Assembly (NCBI GenBank): GCA_009823505.1
Contig: VZQC01013302.1
Coordinates: forward strand, 1,839,933 to 1,903,932
Source: Rhizomys pruinosus
Lineage: Eukaryota > Chordata > Mammalia > Rodentia > Spalacidae
DNA length: 64,000 nucleotides
Direction: 5' to 3'
Part shown: piece after piece, positions 24,902 through 35,847 of the stretch
How the letters are laid out: every line of letters begins with the position of its first letter
Numbering within the stretch: the stretch's first letter is position 1
Position numbers and translations under genes: made by a program
The notes under the pieces: model-generated
Seen by the model: the letters and a program-made list of their open reading frames with translations, nothing else
The model's database searches: none
What the model was told of the DNA's origin: nothing

Positions 24902-25059
24902 GCATGGAGGTGTTTTGACACTGCAGTTTCTATGATCCTTCCCATGTCTTTAATTCTATATTCTTGTGACTGCTGTTCTGGGCTATTTTGGAATAAATAG
25001 CATACATTTGAAAAAATAGATTTTTTATAAGAGGTAGGCTATGGCCTCAAGAGATAAAT

Positions 25060-25426
25060 TTATTTATTATTATTATTTTATTTTATGTGTATGAGTATAT
25101 TGCCTGCATATGTGTAAGTGCACCTGTTTTACACAATACCTGAAAAATTCAGAAGATGTCATTGGATCCCCTGGAACTGGAGTTCTACCATGTGGGTGCT
25201 GAGAATCGAACCTGCAAGAGCAATCAGTGCTTTTTTTTTTTGGTCTTTTCGAGACAGGCTCTCATTGTAGCCCCAGCTGTCCTGGAACTCACTCTGTAGA
25301 CCAGGCTGGCCTTGAACTCACAAAGATCTGCCTGCCTCTGCCTCCCAAGTGCTAGGATTAAAGACGTGCTCCACCATGCCCGGCGAGCAATCAGTGCTTT
25401 TAACAGCTGATGTATCTCTCCAGCTC
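25060..25426 (-). mobile_element. B2-type SINE interrupted by B1
   Basis: Reversed B2 whose two parts (25060-25234 and 25402-25426) resume exactly across the B1. The head complement ends at ATCTCTCCAGCTCC. Confidence 0.92.
25235..25384 (-). mobile_element. B1 SINE nested in B2
   Basis: Full reversed B1. The 17-bp TSD GAGCAATCAGTGCTTTT is at 25218-25234 and 25385-25401. Confidence 0.96.
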
Positions 25427-25439
25427 CTAAAATTTTAAT

Positions 25440-25451
25440 TTTAATTGTGAT

Positions 25452-25489
<38 letters not shown>

Positions 25490-25824
25490 TGTGAGGGTTT
25501 GCTCAAGTGAGTGCAGTGCTTATGGTGGCCATGAGAATGTGTTAGATGGAGTTACAGGGGTTGTGTGCCACCTAATGTAGTTGCTAGGAATTAAACTCAG
25601 GTCCCCCGAAGAGCACTATATGCTCTTTTTTAAAATTTATTTATTTATACATATATTTTTATCACATCTAGACCCGTGTCCCCCCCATCCCCCCACCCCT
25701 CCAGAGCTCATGCATTCTGCCACATGCTATTCATTTTCTTTCTCACGTCTTTCTCAATTTCTCTATGGGGAATTGACTGTTTTGAGCTGTTTCACCGTTT
25801 CTGGTCGTTTTTTTGAGTTTCTTT

Positions 25825-25857
<33 letters not shown>

Positions 25858-26803
25858 TTCAATATGCATTCACTCCCAACTGCTTTGGACAAAAGCTCAA
25901 GGGGTCGTGCACAGGAAATACAACTGGGTAATTGGCACTAGCATCCACAGATGAAGGATATCATTCATTGTTTGTTTTCTGGGACTGTGTTACTTCACGC
26001 AAGCATGATGTCCTCTGCTCCAGCATTTTCCTGCAAAGTCTCATGCATGTCGTTTTCTTTACTGCTGCATAGAACTCCATTGTGTAGATGTACCACATTT
26101 TCTCTATCCACTCATCAGTTGGGGCATTTGGGTTTGGTTTCAGCTCTTGCTATTGAAGAGAGCTGCAATCAACCTGGCCGTGCATGTATCTCTGTGGTGG
26201 CGTAAGTCTTGAGGGTACATGCCCAGGAGTGGTATGGCTGGGTCGGGTGGCAAGTTCATTCCAAGTCTTCCAAGGGTTCTCCACACTGCTTTCCATAGTG
26301 GCTGTATGAGTTTACATTCCCACCAGCAGTGGATGAGTGTTCCCCTTTCCCCACAACCTCTCCAGCACTTGGTATCATTTGTTTTCTTGATCCTAGCCAG
26401 TCTTATTGGAGTAAGATGATATCTTAAAGTGGTTTTGATTTGCATTTCCTTAATGATTAGTGATGTTGAACACTTCTTAAGGTGTTTCTCAGCCATCTGT
26501 AGTTCTTCACTTGTGAAGTCTCTGTTCAGCTCTTTGCTCCATCTATTGAGTGGGTTATTTGTTTTCTTTCTTCTTTGTTTTTTGAGTAGTTTATATATTC
26601 TGGAAACCAATGCTTTGTCAGATGTATCTGCGGTGAAGGTTTCCTCTCACTCTGTGGGATTTCTCTTCACTTCCTTGATTGTTTCTTTTGATGTACAGAA
26701 GCTTTTGAGTTTAATGAGGTCCCATTTGTCAATTGTCGACCTTAATTCTTGCGCAGCTGCTGAGCACTATATGCTCTTAATCCCTGAACCATTTCTCTAG
26801 CCC
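25440..26803 (-). mobile_element. B3 SINE interrupted by L1
   Basis: Reversed B3-like SINE. The part at 25440-25610 includes a TG run at about 25454-25488. It resumes at 26779-26803 (TCCCTGAACCATTTCTCTAG). The two parts flank the L1 below. Confidence 0.85.
25628..26761 (-). mobile_element. L1 insertion nested in B3, 5'-truncated
   Basis: The 3'UTR complement is on the left, including a TTG repeat at 25825-25856. The ORF2 C-terminal complement runs to about 26760, with a minus frame containing TKCWRGCGERGTLIHCWWEC. The 17-bp TSD GAGCACTATATGCTCTT is at 25611-25627 and 26762-26778. No ORF1 is present, so the copy cannot be autonomous. Confidence 0.95.
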
Positions 26804-26929
26804 AAATTTCTTGAGACAAACTCATATACTTATGGAAATTATGAAGTCTTTGACATCACTAAATTAATTAACTTCCTGAATTGCAAATACTAGTAAGTGT
26901 TACAATTTTTAAAGCCGAGGTTTTAATCT

Positions 26930-27270
26930 TTTTAGTTTTTGAGAGTTAATATTTTCCATACATGAGTAGCGTATTTACACCATTTCCACCATGCCCTCTC
27001 TCCCTCCAACTCTTCCCCTGCCTTCCCTCCATCTTAATTTTTTTTATTATGGTCACACACACACGTAGTAATTCACACACACATACACAGTCCTCTTGAG
27101 TCCATTGAAGGGTGCTCTATACACACATGTTTAGTATTGGATAACTTATGAGGGGCTTGTCCCTGGAGAAGACAGATTCTCCTGCTCTCAGCAGTCATTG
27201 GCTATCTGTAGCTCTTCATCATGGGGTGGGACTTGTAAAATTTCCCACAACCAGATTAGCATGTCAATTG
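26930..27270 (-). mobile_element. Lx-like L1 3'UTR fragment
   Basis: Complement of a rodent L1 3'UTR. The recognisable blocks are the vaccine-like CCCTCC tract and the TTGGATAACTTATGAGG ... GAAGACAGATTCTC ... CAGTCATTGGC stretch. Confidence 0.65.
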
Positions 27271-27299
27271 GTAAAACTTAGATATTTTACTTTAATTAA

Positions 27300-27446
27300 C
27301 TAGGTCTTTTTGTGTCAGGGTATCCTTGTAGCCATGACTGGCCTGGAACTTGCTATGTAGAGATCTCTGGCTTCAGGCACAGAGATCTGCCTGCCTCAGC
27401 TTCCTGAGTACTGGGATTAAAGGTATGTGCTACCATGCCCAGAACC
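27300..27446 (-). mobile_element. B1 SINE, rearranged
   Basis: Reversed B1 with a damaged centre. Confidence 0.78.
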
Positions 27447-27745
27447 TACATATTTTAATTTACCTTGGCTTTATGTTCACTTTTCTTGAAGAACATAGAA
27501 TTCCTTTATGTATAAAGAGGAGACTTTAAAATGGAGGCCAACTATCAAATGTTTTGTACAATGTATCGGGCTTTTGCAATCAATACCAATTCTCTCATCA
27601 GTTCTAAACTCCAGATTGTTAACATTTTAATATTTCTGAAATAATAAATTTAGATATTATTCTACAATTAGAAGGTTGATGTGTGATAATCAACTGCATT
27701 TTATACTTGAGGAAATCTGTTAATCATCTTCAAAAATTTTCATTG

Positions 27746-27917
27746 GGGGACTGGAGAGATGGCTCAGCGGGTAAAGTGCTTCCCATATAAGCCTGTTGAC
27801 CTGAATTAGGGGTTCAGAGCCCACTTGAAGGTGGGAAGTTGTCTTCTGATTTCCACACATGCGTCATGCATGCGTGCACGCACACATCAAACACACATAC
27901 AGTAACAATAATAAATG
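27746..27917 (+). mobile_element. B3 SINE
   Basis: Head GGACTGGAGAGATGGCTCAG, body GTTGTCTTCTGATTTCCACA, then a CA-rich 3' part, matching the rodent B3 layout. Confidence 0.82.
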
Positions 27918-27988
27918 ACATTTAAAATTTTAGTAGGGATTTGCATGAGGAATAGAATTTAAATTATTAACTATAAAACCTAAGCACA

Positions 27989-28147
27989 CTTTTTTTTTTT
28001 TTTTTTTTTTTAACAGAAACACCCTGTAGCCTCAGCTGGCCTGGAACTCACTTTCTAGACCAGGCTGGTTTCAATCTCACAGAGATCCATCCACCTGCCT
28101 CTGCCTTCAGAGTGCTAGGATTAAAGGCATGTGCTACCATGGCCAGC
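27989..28147 (-). mobile_element. B1 SINE
   Basis: Reversed B1 with a 24-base poly-T end. Confidence 0.9.
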
Positions 28148-28149
28148 AA

Positions 28150-28710
28150 ACATACATATTTTTCAGCATTATTTCCAACACTGTCCCTATAATCAGCTCC
28201 TCGGCCACAAAACTATCCATATATTTTGAGTAAGTACTTGATCATGCTGCTCTCTTCTCTGGGGAATCCCCTTGTCCGCTATTTTGGCATTTCCTGTTGG
28301 TAATGTACCCAGGAGCAGGCTCACACATCTGTCCATCTCATCAGGATCTTCCCTAGTTTCTCACTGAGACAATACTTCTGTGTTGGAGTAACTGCAGCTG
28401 GCTCCTTGTTCTCTGTCTTCCCTGCTTGACCCTTCACCTGGAACATTCAGTTATTTATTAAGTAATTTAAAGAGCTAAACTGAGCGCAATTATGTTCAGA
28501 AACCAAATTCAGATTGCGGTAGGGAATTTATTACATCTTGATTTTAATCTGAATTAATACCTAACTAGGTATTAATTAAAGTCACTACATATTACTATCT
28601 TTGAATTTACAGTTGTACTTTTTTTGAAAAAATAAAACAAAAACGAAAGAGACAGGTCTAGTGGGAAGCCCTCATCAAAATGTGTCAAATGAAAAATTAG
28701 CCTTTTGTTT
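28150..28710. other. Intergenic stretch, nothing recognised
   Basis: No exon, RNA gene or repeat could be assigned. Confidence 0.5.
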
Positions 28711-29030
28711 TTGTTTCAGTGGCACTGGGGATGTAACCAGGCCCTTGTGCATGCTAGACAAGTGTTCTTTTTTACTTTTATTTATTTTTATGTGTATGAA
28801 TGTACTGTCTGCATGTAGGTTTGTGCACTTGTGTTGTGCAATGCTGCGGAGGTCAGAAGAGGGCGTTGGATTCCCCTGGAACTGTAGTTAAAGACGGTTC
28901 TCAGCCACCATGTGGGTGCTGGGGATCGAACCTGGGTCCTCTGCAAGAGCAGTTGGTGCTATTAACCACTGGGCCATCTCTCCAGCCCCCTAGACAAGTG
29001 TTCTTCCACTGAGATACAGTCCTATCCTTC
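28711..29030 (-). mobile_element. ID-like SINE interrupted by B2
   Basis: The ID complement (CACTGGGGATGTAACCAGGC ... GCATGCTAGACAAGTG) continues after the B2 as TTCCACTGAGATACAGTCC. It is older than the B2. Confidence 0.7.
28770..28989 (-). mobile_element. B2-type SINE without duplication, with TSD
   Basis: Reversed B2 with a TTAAAGACGG body. The 16-bp TSD CTAGACAAGTGTTCTT is at 28754-28769 and 28990-29005. Confidence 0.95.
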
Positions 29031-29121
29031 CAATTTAGCCTTTTAAACATATAAGATGAATTGAAAATGCATAGTTAATTAAGGAATAAGACATATATTT
29101 GCTCAAGATTTTAAAAAGGTT

Positions 29122-29125
<4 letters not shown>

Positions 29126-29160
<35 letters not shown>

Positions 29161-29300
29161 GGACAGGGTCTCCCTATAGCCCCAGCTGGCCTGGAACTCA
29201 GAACTCAGTCTGTAGACCAGGCTGACCTTGAACTCACAGAGATCCATTTGCCTCTGCCTCCAGAGTTCTAGGATTAAAAGTGTGCACCACCATGCACAGC
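29126..29300 (-). mobile_element. B1 SINE
   Basis: Long poly-T tract (about 33 T), then a full reversed B1. Confidence 0.9.
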
Positions 29301-29438
29301 TTTGTTTTTGCTTTTTAAGACTGGGTCTTCCTGTAGATCCAGCCGGTCCCAAACTTTTTATGTAGAGCATCTTGCAGAGACCCACCAGCCTCTGCTTCCC
29401 AAGCAATGGCATTAAAGGTGTGGGCCACCTTGTGTGGC
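29301..29438 (-). mobile_element. Older B1 SINE abutting the previous one
   Basis: Second reversed B1, more diverged (GACTGGGTCTTCCTGTAGAT ... GGCATTAAAGGTGTGGGCCA). Confidence 0.82.
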
Positions 29439-29867
29439 TCAGATTTTTAAGGCTTGTAAGAGTCTGCTGTCTATCTTCCTTCTAGACTCGGGTCTTTTCA
29501 GGTATGTTCTGTGCTCCATCCATGCTCAATGCCTACTGGGTTTTTATACATACACTCACACTTCCTGAAACATCTCAAGGACCTTAGGTAGGCTAACTAA
29601 CTCCTGATCATCATTTAGGAGACAAGTCAAACGCTGTTTTATAAAAAAGTGGTTTTAAAAAATCTGCTGCTCTGTGTCCAAAGAGGACCCCATGTAATTC
29701 TCCTATCACAATGCCCATTGGTCTAGTTTTTATTTTTCCTTTTGTCTAACCAGATTATAAGTACTGTGAGGGGACCACGTCTGTTCTCCCTCCCCACGTC
29801 ACTTCACAAGTTCCTGGCTTACACTAAATGCTTAATTAATTAATTAATTAATTATTATTTAATTGTT

Positions 29868-29980
29868 TCCTTTCTAGGCAGGGCCTTGTTATGCATCTCA
29901 GGCTGGCCCATCACCTGCAATTCTGCTGCCTGTGCCTCCTAAGTGCTAGGGCTATAGTTGTTTACTACTATGTCTAGCTT
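29868..29980 (-). mobile_element. Degraded B1-like SINE
   Basis: Weak reversed B1 (GCAGGGCCTTGTTATGCATC ... TGCCTCCTAAGTGCTAGG), preceded by TTAA repeats. Confidence 0.55.
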
Positions 29981-30077
29981 CAATACTTTGAAAGATGATT
30001 TATTAAGTAAATTTATTAAGTAAAACATAGGTTTAAAGAATTTTAATGAAAAGTCTGATCTTACAATGCATTGTGTA

Positions 30078-30303
30078 TTTTATTTTATTTATTATTTTTG
30101 TTTTATTTTATGTGTGTGAGTGTATTTCCTGGATGTACGTAGGGTCACTGGTATCCTGCAATGCCCAGGGAGGTCAGAAGAGGGCGTTAGATCCCTTGGA
30201 ACTGGAGTTACAGATGGCTGTTAGCAGCTATGTGGGTACTGGGAATTGAACCCAGTTCCAAGAGCACCCAGTGCTCTTAACCACTGAACCATCTCTCTAG
30301 ACC
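30078..30303 (-). mobile_element. B2-type SINE, older subfamily
   Basis: Reversed B2 with the GGAGTTACAGATGGCTGTTA body type and the head complement CCATCTCTCTAGACCC. Imperfect short TSD (CATTGTGTATTT / CATTATGTATTT). Confidence 0.9.
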
Positions 30304-30309
30304 CATTAT

Positions 30310-31080
30310 GTATTTCTTATACCCTGCTTTTCTGTCATCTAAATTTAAATGGGAAACGAGAACAGAGAAGGGTGAAGAGAAAGAAAACATAGGAAAGTAC
30401 ATAACGATTCATCCAAAAAAATGTAAACCCTAATCAAAAAAGATAAGTGGAGACATGGCTGAAAGTAAGTCAGGATATTAAACCCAGAGAATTCACATTG
30501 CAAACTGAACTCATTGTATTCCAACACTCCCCTCACCTCTGTATTGCTATTCTGTACTTTGTTAGATGGTTGTTTAGCTTTCCACACCAAAGGTATAGGA
30601 ATCTGAATGAAAGAAATATCCAACCTGGGTTTGTTATGCAATAATCATAAACCCTCCCCTTCACCCCAGTCGCTCTTTAGTCTCCTTCAGACGTGTCAGT
30701 TGTTAGAGTATAGCTCCAGATCCCACCTGCCTCTGCCTTGCTGCAGAAGCTTTCTCTGATTCATCCTTTTAAGCACGGGAAAGATGTATTGAGACCGCAC
30801 TTGCAAGTGTACAGTTGGTCTCTGGAATACCACAGAGTGTTACCAAAGGCCACTAAACCAATAAAGCAAATATAGGTCTCCTTGAGTCAAGCAAGATTCC
30901 TCCGTCAGCACCAGCTACACCACACCTGCCTGGAAATACTGTGCAGCAGTGGCAGCCATATGCCTGTACATCCCAAATCTAATTGGCTATTAGCTCTCTC
31001 CTTGGAGGAATAACCCACGGCTGATGTCACAAGCTTACATCCTCTAGTGGTTAGGAGATGTTCTTGAAAGTTTTATAGAG
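30310..31080. other. Unassigned intergenic stretch
   Basis: Moderate GC content. No coding frame or repeat family recognised. Some CCAAT/AATAAA-like words at about 30855-30870 are not enough to call an LTR. Confidence 0.4.
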
Positions 31081-31410
31081 GCATTAGTTATCATACAATA
31101 ATATCATACACTATGTATTTAAACAGTACATATTGACATAATTATTCATTCATGTTTTCATGTGTTTTTTTTTTAAAGATTCATTTTTTACTTCTGTGTA
31201 TGTGTGTACCTGTGTAAGTGTAAGTGCACCACCTGTGCTCAGGAGCCATCTCTTCATCCCCATCAGTCATTAACTTTTTTAAAAGTTGCTGAGCAGTACT
31301 GTAGTACTGCAGGGATTTACCACTTTTGTTCATCCATTCACCTGCTGATTAAATTTGTTTCTTTTTCTGTTTGGTCATTTTAAATAAAGCTTCCCCTCCA
31401 AGTCTAGCTG
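31080..31410 (-). mobile_element. Old mammalian L1 3' fragment (tentative)
   Basis: The complement of an L1-like 3' region is suggested by GCTGAGCAGTACTGTAG ... CATCCATTCACCTGCTGATT. A degraded B2/B3-like piece lies inside at about 31155-31262. Confidence 0.45.
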
Positions 31411-31560
31411 GATTGCAGAGTTAAGTTTATAATTACGAATAAAAACCAAATACGAAAAAAAATTCTTACTGAGTATGAAATTTTATTTAACTTGTATTAT
31501 AAGTATACATGCTTTATTGGATATACAATTCCCAAATAATTACTCTTGGTCTACACTTTA

Positions 31561-31804
31561 TTACTTTTTCTTTTTTAAAAATTTTTAAAATTTATTTATT
31601 TTTTATGTGTATGAGTGTACTGTCTGTATGTAGGTTGTTGCACCCGTGTTGTGCAATGTTGTGGAGGTCAGAAGAGGGCATCGGATTACCCTGGAACTGG
31701 AGTTAAAGATGGTTCTTAGCCACCATGTAGGTGCCGAGAATTGAACCCGGGTCCTCTGCAAGAGCAGTTGGTGCTCTTAACCACTGAACCATCTCTCCAG
31801 CCCC
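31561..31804 (-). mobile_element. B2-type SINE without duplication, with TSD
   Basis: Full reversed B2. The 13-bp TSD GGTCTACACTTTA is at 31548-31560 and 31805-31817. Confidence 0.95.
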
Positions 31805-31817
31805 GGTCTACACTTTA

Positions 31818-32640
31818 AAGTTCTAATAAAATCCACTTCACCAATGTTTTCCTTCTATGAACCTTTTTTTTCTTTATTGGTATTATATGTGAGAAAAGAT
31901 TTTCTCTTATACTTTCCTCTTAGCTAGAAGGGAGCTTCCTAACTCATTGTTTAAATATTTCCAGTGTTCTTTTGAAAGGAAACACACGAATCTGTCCTTG
32001 CTGTTCAGTGGGTCCCATTCGCGACATATAAAATTCTCTGTAATTTTACTTTTCCCCGGCTTACCAAGGTGTTTTTCATTTTTAATTCTCTATTCTCAGT
32101 TCTCAGCTATACTGAGTTATTTGCTTTACTCAAGAATTTTCGGCTCTGAATATTTTTGTCTACTATTCCCTTCCCCTCTAATCTTCCAGGATTAAGAATC
32201 ACCAGGTCTAAATTTTTTCTTGACCTTTTGTTGCTCTGAGAGATGTTCCTTTCTGCACTTGCTCTTATTTTGTATTTATTTCCATTATAAAATGTATGAT
32301 GCAGTGACAATCCTCAGATTGTACTTCTCCCTGTTCCTCGACCCATGAAGAAAGATCTCTACTGATTTGTCTCCTCATATCACACGATGCTGGGGACACA
32401 ATGAGTATTCAATCAATTGCTGACTCAGTGACAGGTGGATGGTGAGATTAGCACTCCATGTCATAAGGGACAAACTCTTGCTGCATGGCTTTCAATCATG
32501 GCTACAAATGTAGAATGAATGTGAAAGCTTCAAGATTTCTTTTGGTGCCTACAACCCAGGACAATTATATTAAAAAAATGGGTCCCCCTCATAAATATAA
32601 AATAATAAGTCGAATCACATGTAAATCACATTGAATAATA
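31818..32640. other. Unassigned intergenic stretch
   Basis: AT-rich sequence with no recognised repeat or gene. Confidence 0.45.
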
Positions 32641-32656
32641 CTTATTTACTAGTTTT

Positions 32657-32784
32657 TTTTGAGGGGGGGGCTCTTTTTGAGACAAGGTCTTTCTTTAGTG
32701 CCAGTTGGCCTGGAGCTCACAGAGATCCAACTGCCTCTGTCTCCTGAGTTCTGGGATTAAAGGAGTGCACCCCCATGCCTGGCT
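32657..32784 (-). mobile_element. B1 SINE, internally deleted, with TSD
   Basis: Reversed B1 lacking part of its centre. The 15-bp TSD TTATTTACTAGTTTT is at 32642-32656 and 32785-32799. Confidence 0.93.
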
Positions 32785-32799
32785 TTATTTACTAGTTTT

Positions 32800-33100
32800 A
32801 AGTGGTTTTATTGAAGTATACAATGGTAAGTATGTACTCAATCAAGTTTTTAATAAGCTTATACAGTGTGAAACCATAAGTCCATCTTAGAGCTTTTCCA
32901 TTACTTCATGAATTTCTCTGGTCATGCTTATTGTAAATGTCTTCTGTACTCTCCCCTGTCTAGAAATCTACTGACTTGCTTTTTGTCTCTGCCCATTTTG
33001 CTTTTCTGGATACTTTATATAAATGGAATCATGAAATATGTAGTGCATTTGTTTCTTATGTTGTAGGAAGTGTCAATGTTAGTTTCTTACTGAAAATTAG
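32800..33100 (-). mobile_element. Old L1 3'UTR fragment (tentative)
   Basis: The complement of a mammalian L1 3' region is suggested by GGTTTTATTGAAGTATACAA and GATACTTTATATAAATGGAA followed by TCATG. Confidence 0.5.
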
Positions 33101-33109
33101 CCCATGATA

Positions 33110-33860
33110 TATGCTTGAGATTATTGATGAGCTCTCTATTCTGTTCCATTGATCTGAGTATCTATTTTTTATTATTTTGGTCTTTTTGAGTCAGTCAGTA
33201 CTGTTTTAGTTACCATAGCTTTGCCATATAATTTGAAACCAGAAAATTTGATACTTCCAAGTATTTTTCTTACCAAGATTGCTTTGGTTAGTCAGGATCT
33301 TCTGTGACTCTGAAATTTGCTATTGGTCTTATTCTATATATCTGAAAAATATTCTTGGACTTGATGATGACTGTGTTGAATGTACATCTTACTAGAGGTG
33401 ATACTGACATTTAAACAGCATTACTTCTTCCTAATTAGCCTGGATATCTTTTTATTCATTTCCACTTTCCATCAATGTTTTAAAATTCTCAGTGCTCAAA
33501 TCTATCATCACCTTGATTTAATTTATTTCTAAGGATTTTATTTATTTGATGCTATGATAAGTAATATTATTTCTTTTTTTGGTTTGGTAATTTTTGTTAG
33601 AAAGAAATACAATTCATTTTTATATCCTACAACCTTACTGAATTTATTATTTTTAGCACTTTTGCTCCTTAGTGTTTTAGGGTTCTCTACATGTAGAAAT
33701 ATGCTATATACAGAAAAGAATAAGTTTATTTCTTTCTGAGTTAGACTTTTAGTTTTTTTCTTTGCATGAAAATTGTTTAAACACTTTTGTTTCTATTTCT
33801 AGAATGACTTCTTTTATTACTAGTTTACATGCTCACCGATAGCATGTAAAGTTTCTTGTT
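33110..33860 (-). mobile_element. Old L1 ORF2 (reverse transcriptase region) fragment
   Basis: The complement shows the mammalian L1 ORF2 nucleotide pattern: TCCATTGATCTGAGTATCTA, TTAGTTACCATAGCTTTGCC, AAGATTGCTTTGGTTAG. All frames are heavily interrupted. Confidence 0.72.
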
Positions 33861-34730
33861 CTCCAAATATTTGCCTGCATTTGCTACTTTTTGGTAGTTC
33901 TGGAGTTCTTAGATCCAGGAGTTTGTCAGTTACAGTGCAGATGGTTCTGGGCTGGTGATTGCTCCCTAGAGGTTTCTCTTATTGATTCTGTTCAGGTAAC
34001 CTTGAGATGTCTCTGTTCATTGTCTGTTTCTCCAGTCTCAAGGTGTGGATTTGTCCTGTCACTTGACCTCTTCTAAGAACTGTTGATTTTTCACTATAAC
34101 CTCCCCCTTTTCTTACTGTTAGGAGAGTGTGACATTTTTTAAGCTCCTTTACATGCTCAACTAGACAGCTACTATTGGATTTTGGAAAAGGGGGAGGAAA
34201 TTTGAGCTTTTCTTTGCGTGAGGGTAGTTTTAAAGCAATGCTAACCAAGTTTTTTTGGGAATCCATCCCCTTGTGCTGCATTATTCTCAGTGTACTTGAC
34301 ATGCAAAAGGTTTTAAAACGGGCTCACCAGAGGCCTCTTTGAATCAGATAATCCTACATAAAAATGTAATGATGTCAATGTATCCTGATGTGTTTTATGA
34401 ACTTGCTTTTAATTTGCATGTTAATAGGCATTCAGCTAACTCTGTACACATGAATCGAGCTGCTCTGACATGAACTTGTTCATGAGAAAATAAAGATCAA
34501 AATCTAAAGATTAATGTGTGTGTTTTCTTGGTTTCACTTTAGTCTCATCTAGTGTATTATGACGTGAAAGGAAAGAGTAGATTTTGAATGTATTTAACTG
34601 TGGTCCAGCTGGTGGTGAAGAAGGCATGGGTTGAGGAATGGAAGAATTAATGACAACATTAGTAAGATTTATGAAAACCTCCGAGGTGTAACTATCTTGT
34701 TTTGGTTGGTGGGTTATAAAAAAATCAACT
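33861..34730. other. Unassigned stretch
   Basis: No gene recognised. It may contain more decayed L1 on its left side. Confidence 0.4.
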
Positions 34731-35138
34731 TCTTTTTTTGGCCAATTTTTTATCGAAGTTTCGTACATTTCATGCAACATTTCTCAATCAAATTTAGACC
34801 CATTTCCCCTTCCTTGGCCTCCACCCCACCACACATCATGCATTCTGCCATACATGTCTTTCATCTTTTTCTTTTTCTCAGTCTTTTTAAAAAATTTTTC
34901 GAAGCAGAAGTTTACCATCTTGGGCAGAAGTTTACTATTTCAGTCAGTTCTTTGACACAGTCTTTTTTTGTTGTTATTGTTGTTCCTTCCAATTTGTATC
35001 ACTCCGAAATATGCATATATGCATACCACACACATATATCAAGATTATATTGTCTTAGGTTTTAGAAACCTCAGCTTAGGATTCCTTCCTTCCTTCCTTC
35101 CTTCCTTCCTTCCTTCCTTCCTTCCTTCCTTCCTTCCT

Positions 35139-35185
<47 letters not shown>

Positions 35186-35200
35186 AGAATGAAAGATGTC
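34731..35200 (-). mobile_element. L1 3'UTR-type fragment with expanded CCTT/CTTT tract
   Basis: Near-parallel to the copy at 51913-52306: ATTTTTTATCGAAGTTTCG, TCATGCATTCTGCC, AGAAGTTTACTATTTCAGTC, CATATATGCATACCACACA, ending GAAAGATGTCAT. A long CCTT then CTTT tract (35083-35185) replaces a short T-rich segment of the other copy. Confidence 0.72.
35083..35185. repeat. (CCTT)n(CTTT)n tract
   Basis: About 14 CCTT units followed by about 11 CTTT units, ending some 660 bases upstream of the PPP6C retrocopy. Confidence 0.97.
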
Positions 35201-35826
35201 ATGTTTTCCTTAAGGAAGTGTTTGAAGGCTCCTCTTTGGCAAGCCCAAACAACCATCAATCCTGCCCTTGTGCTCGTACTGGGGTCTTTCCTTCCCATGA
35301 TCACCCAAATGAGGTCTGGTAAGCACTGTGTCATGTGCTTTGAAAAGAGGCAGTGTAAAGTAGTAAGGAGAAAAAAACCCCCACAAAAGTAGAATTGAAG
35401 GCAGTTGGGGCCTGGTAATACTTGTGAATATGGAGATGATGGTGGATGCAAGGAAAGTAACAGCATTCATGGCTCTTGAAACCACACACAAAGAGAGGCA
35501 AGGGGGAACATAGTGTGGACTTGTGGAATTACACATTTCAAGTATGGATGAAGGATTTAAATAGGGAACAATGTAGAGATGCTGATAGTGAGATATGTGG
35601 CAGAGCCCAAAACATGAATAGATTCATTACCTAGAGAATTGTTTGGTGGTATGCTATAAACCACTCTCTGAATAAAATGTTATTTTGTAGTGTTTTCTCA
35701 TTTATCAGATGTAGGTACTCCCATAGCGGCTGACTTCCTGGTACTAATATTTGAACAAGAGGCTTACAAAAATGCTTGAATATTTATTAATTGACTCTTG
35801 AGTTTACTGTGGCTATGGACCTAATT
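35201..35826. other. Flank upstream of PPP6C retrocopy, nothing recognised
   Basis: No TATA box, CpG island or other clear promoter was seen upstream of the retrocopy. Confidence 0.5.
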
Positions 35827-35847
35827 TAAATCTTAAGAGGCCTTAAA

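Noticed and set aside
30850..31020. Possible LTR-like sequence with CCAAT and AATAAA words
   Set aside because: No TG...CA ends, TSD or recognisable family.
35071..35466. 131-codon minus frame with Lys/Glu/Arg repeats
   Set aside because: It reads the CCTT/CTTT tract.
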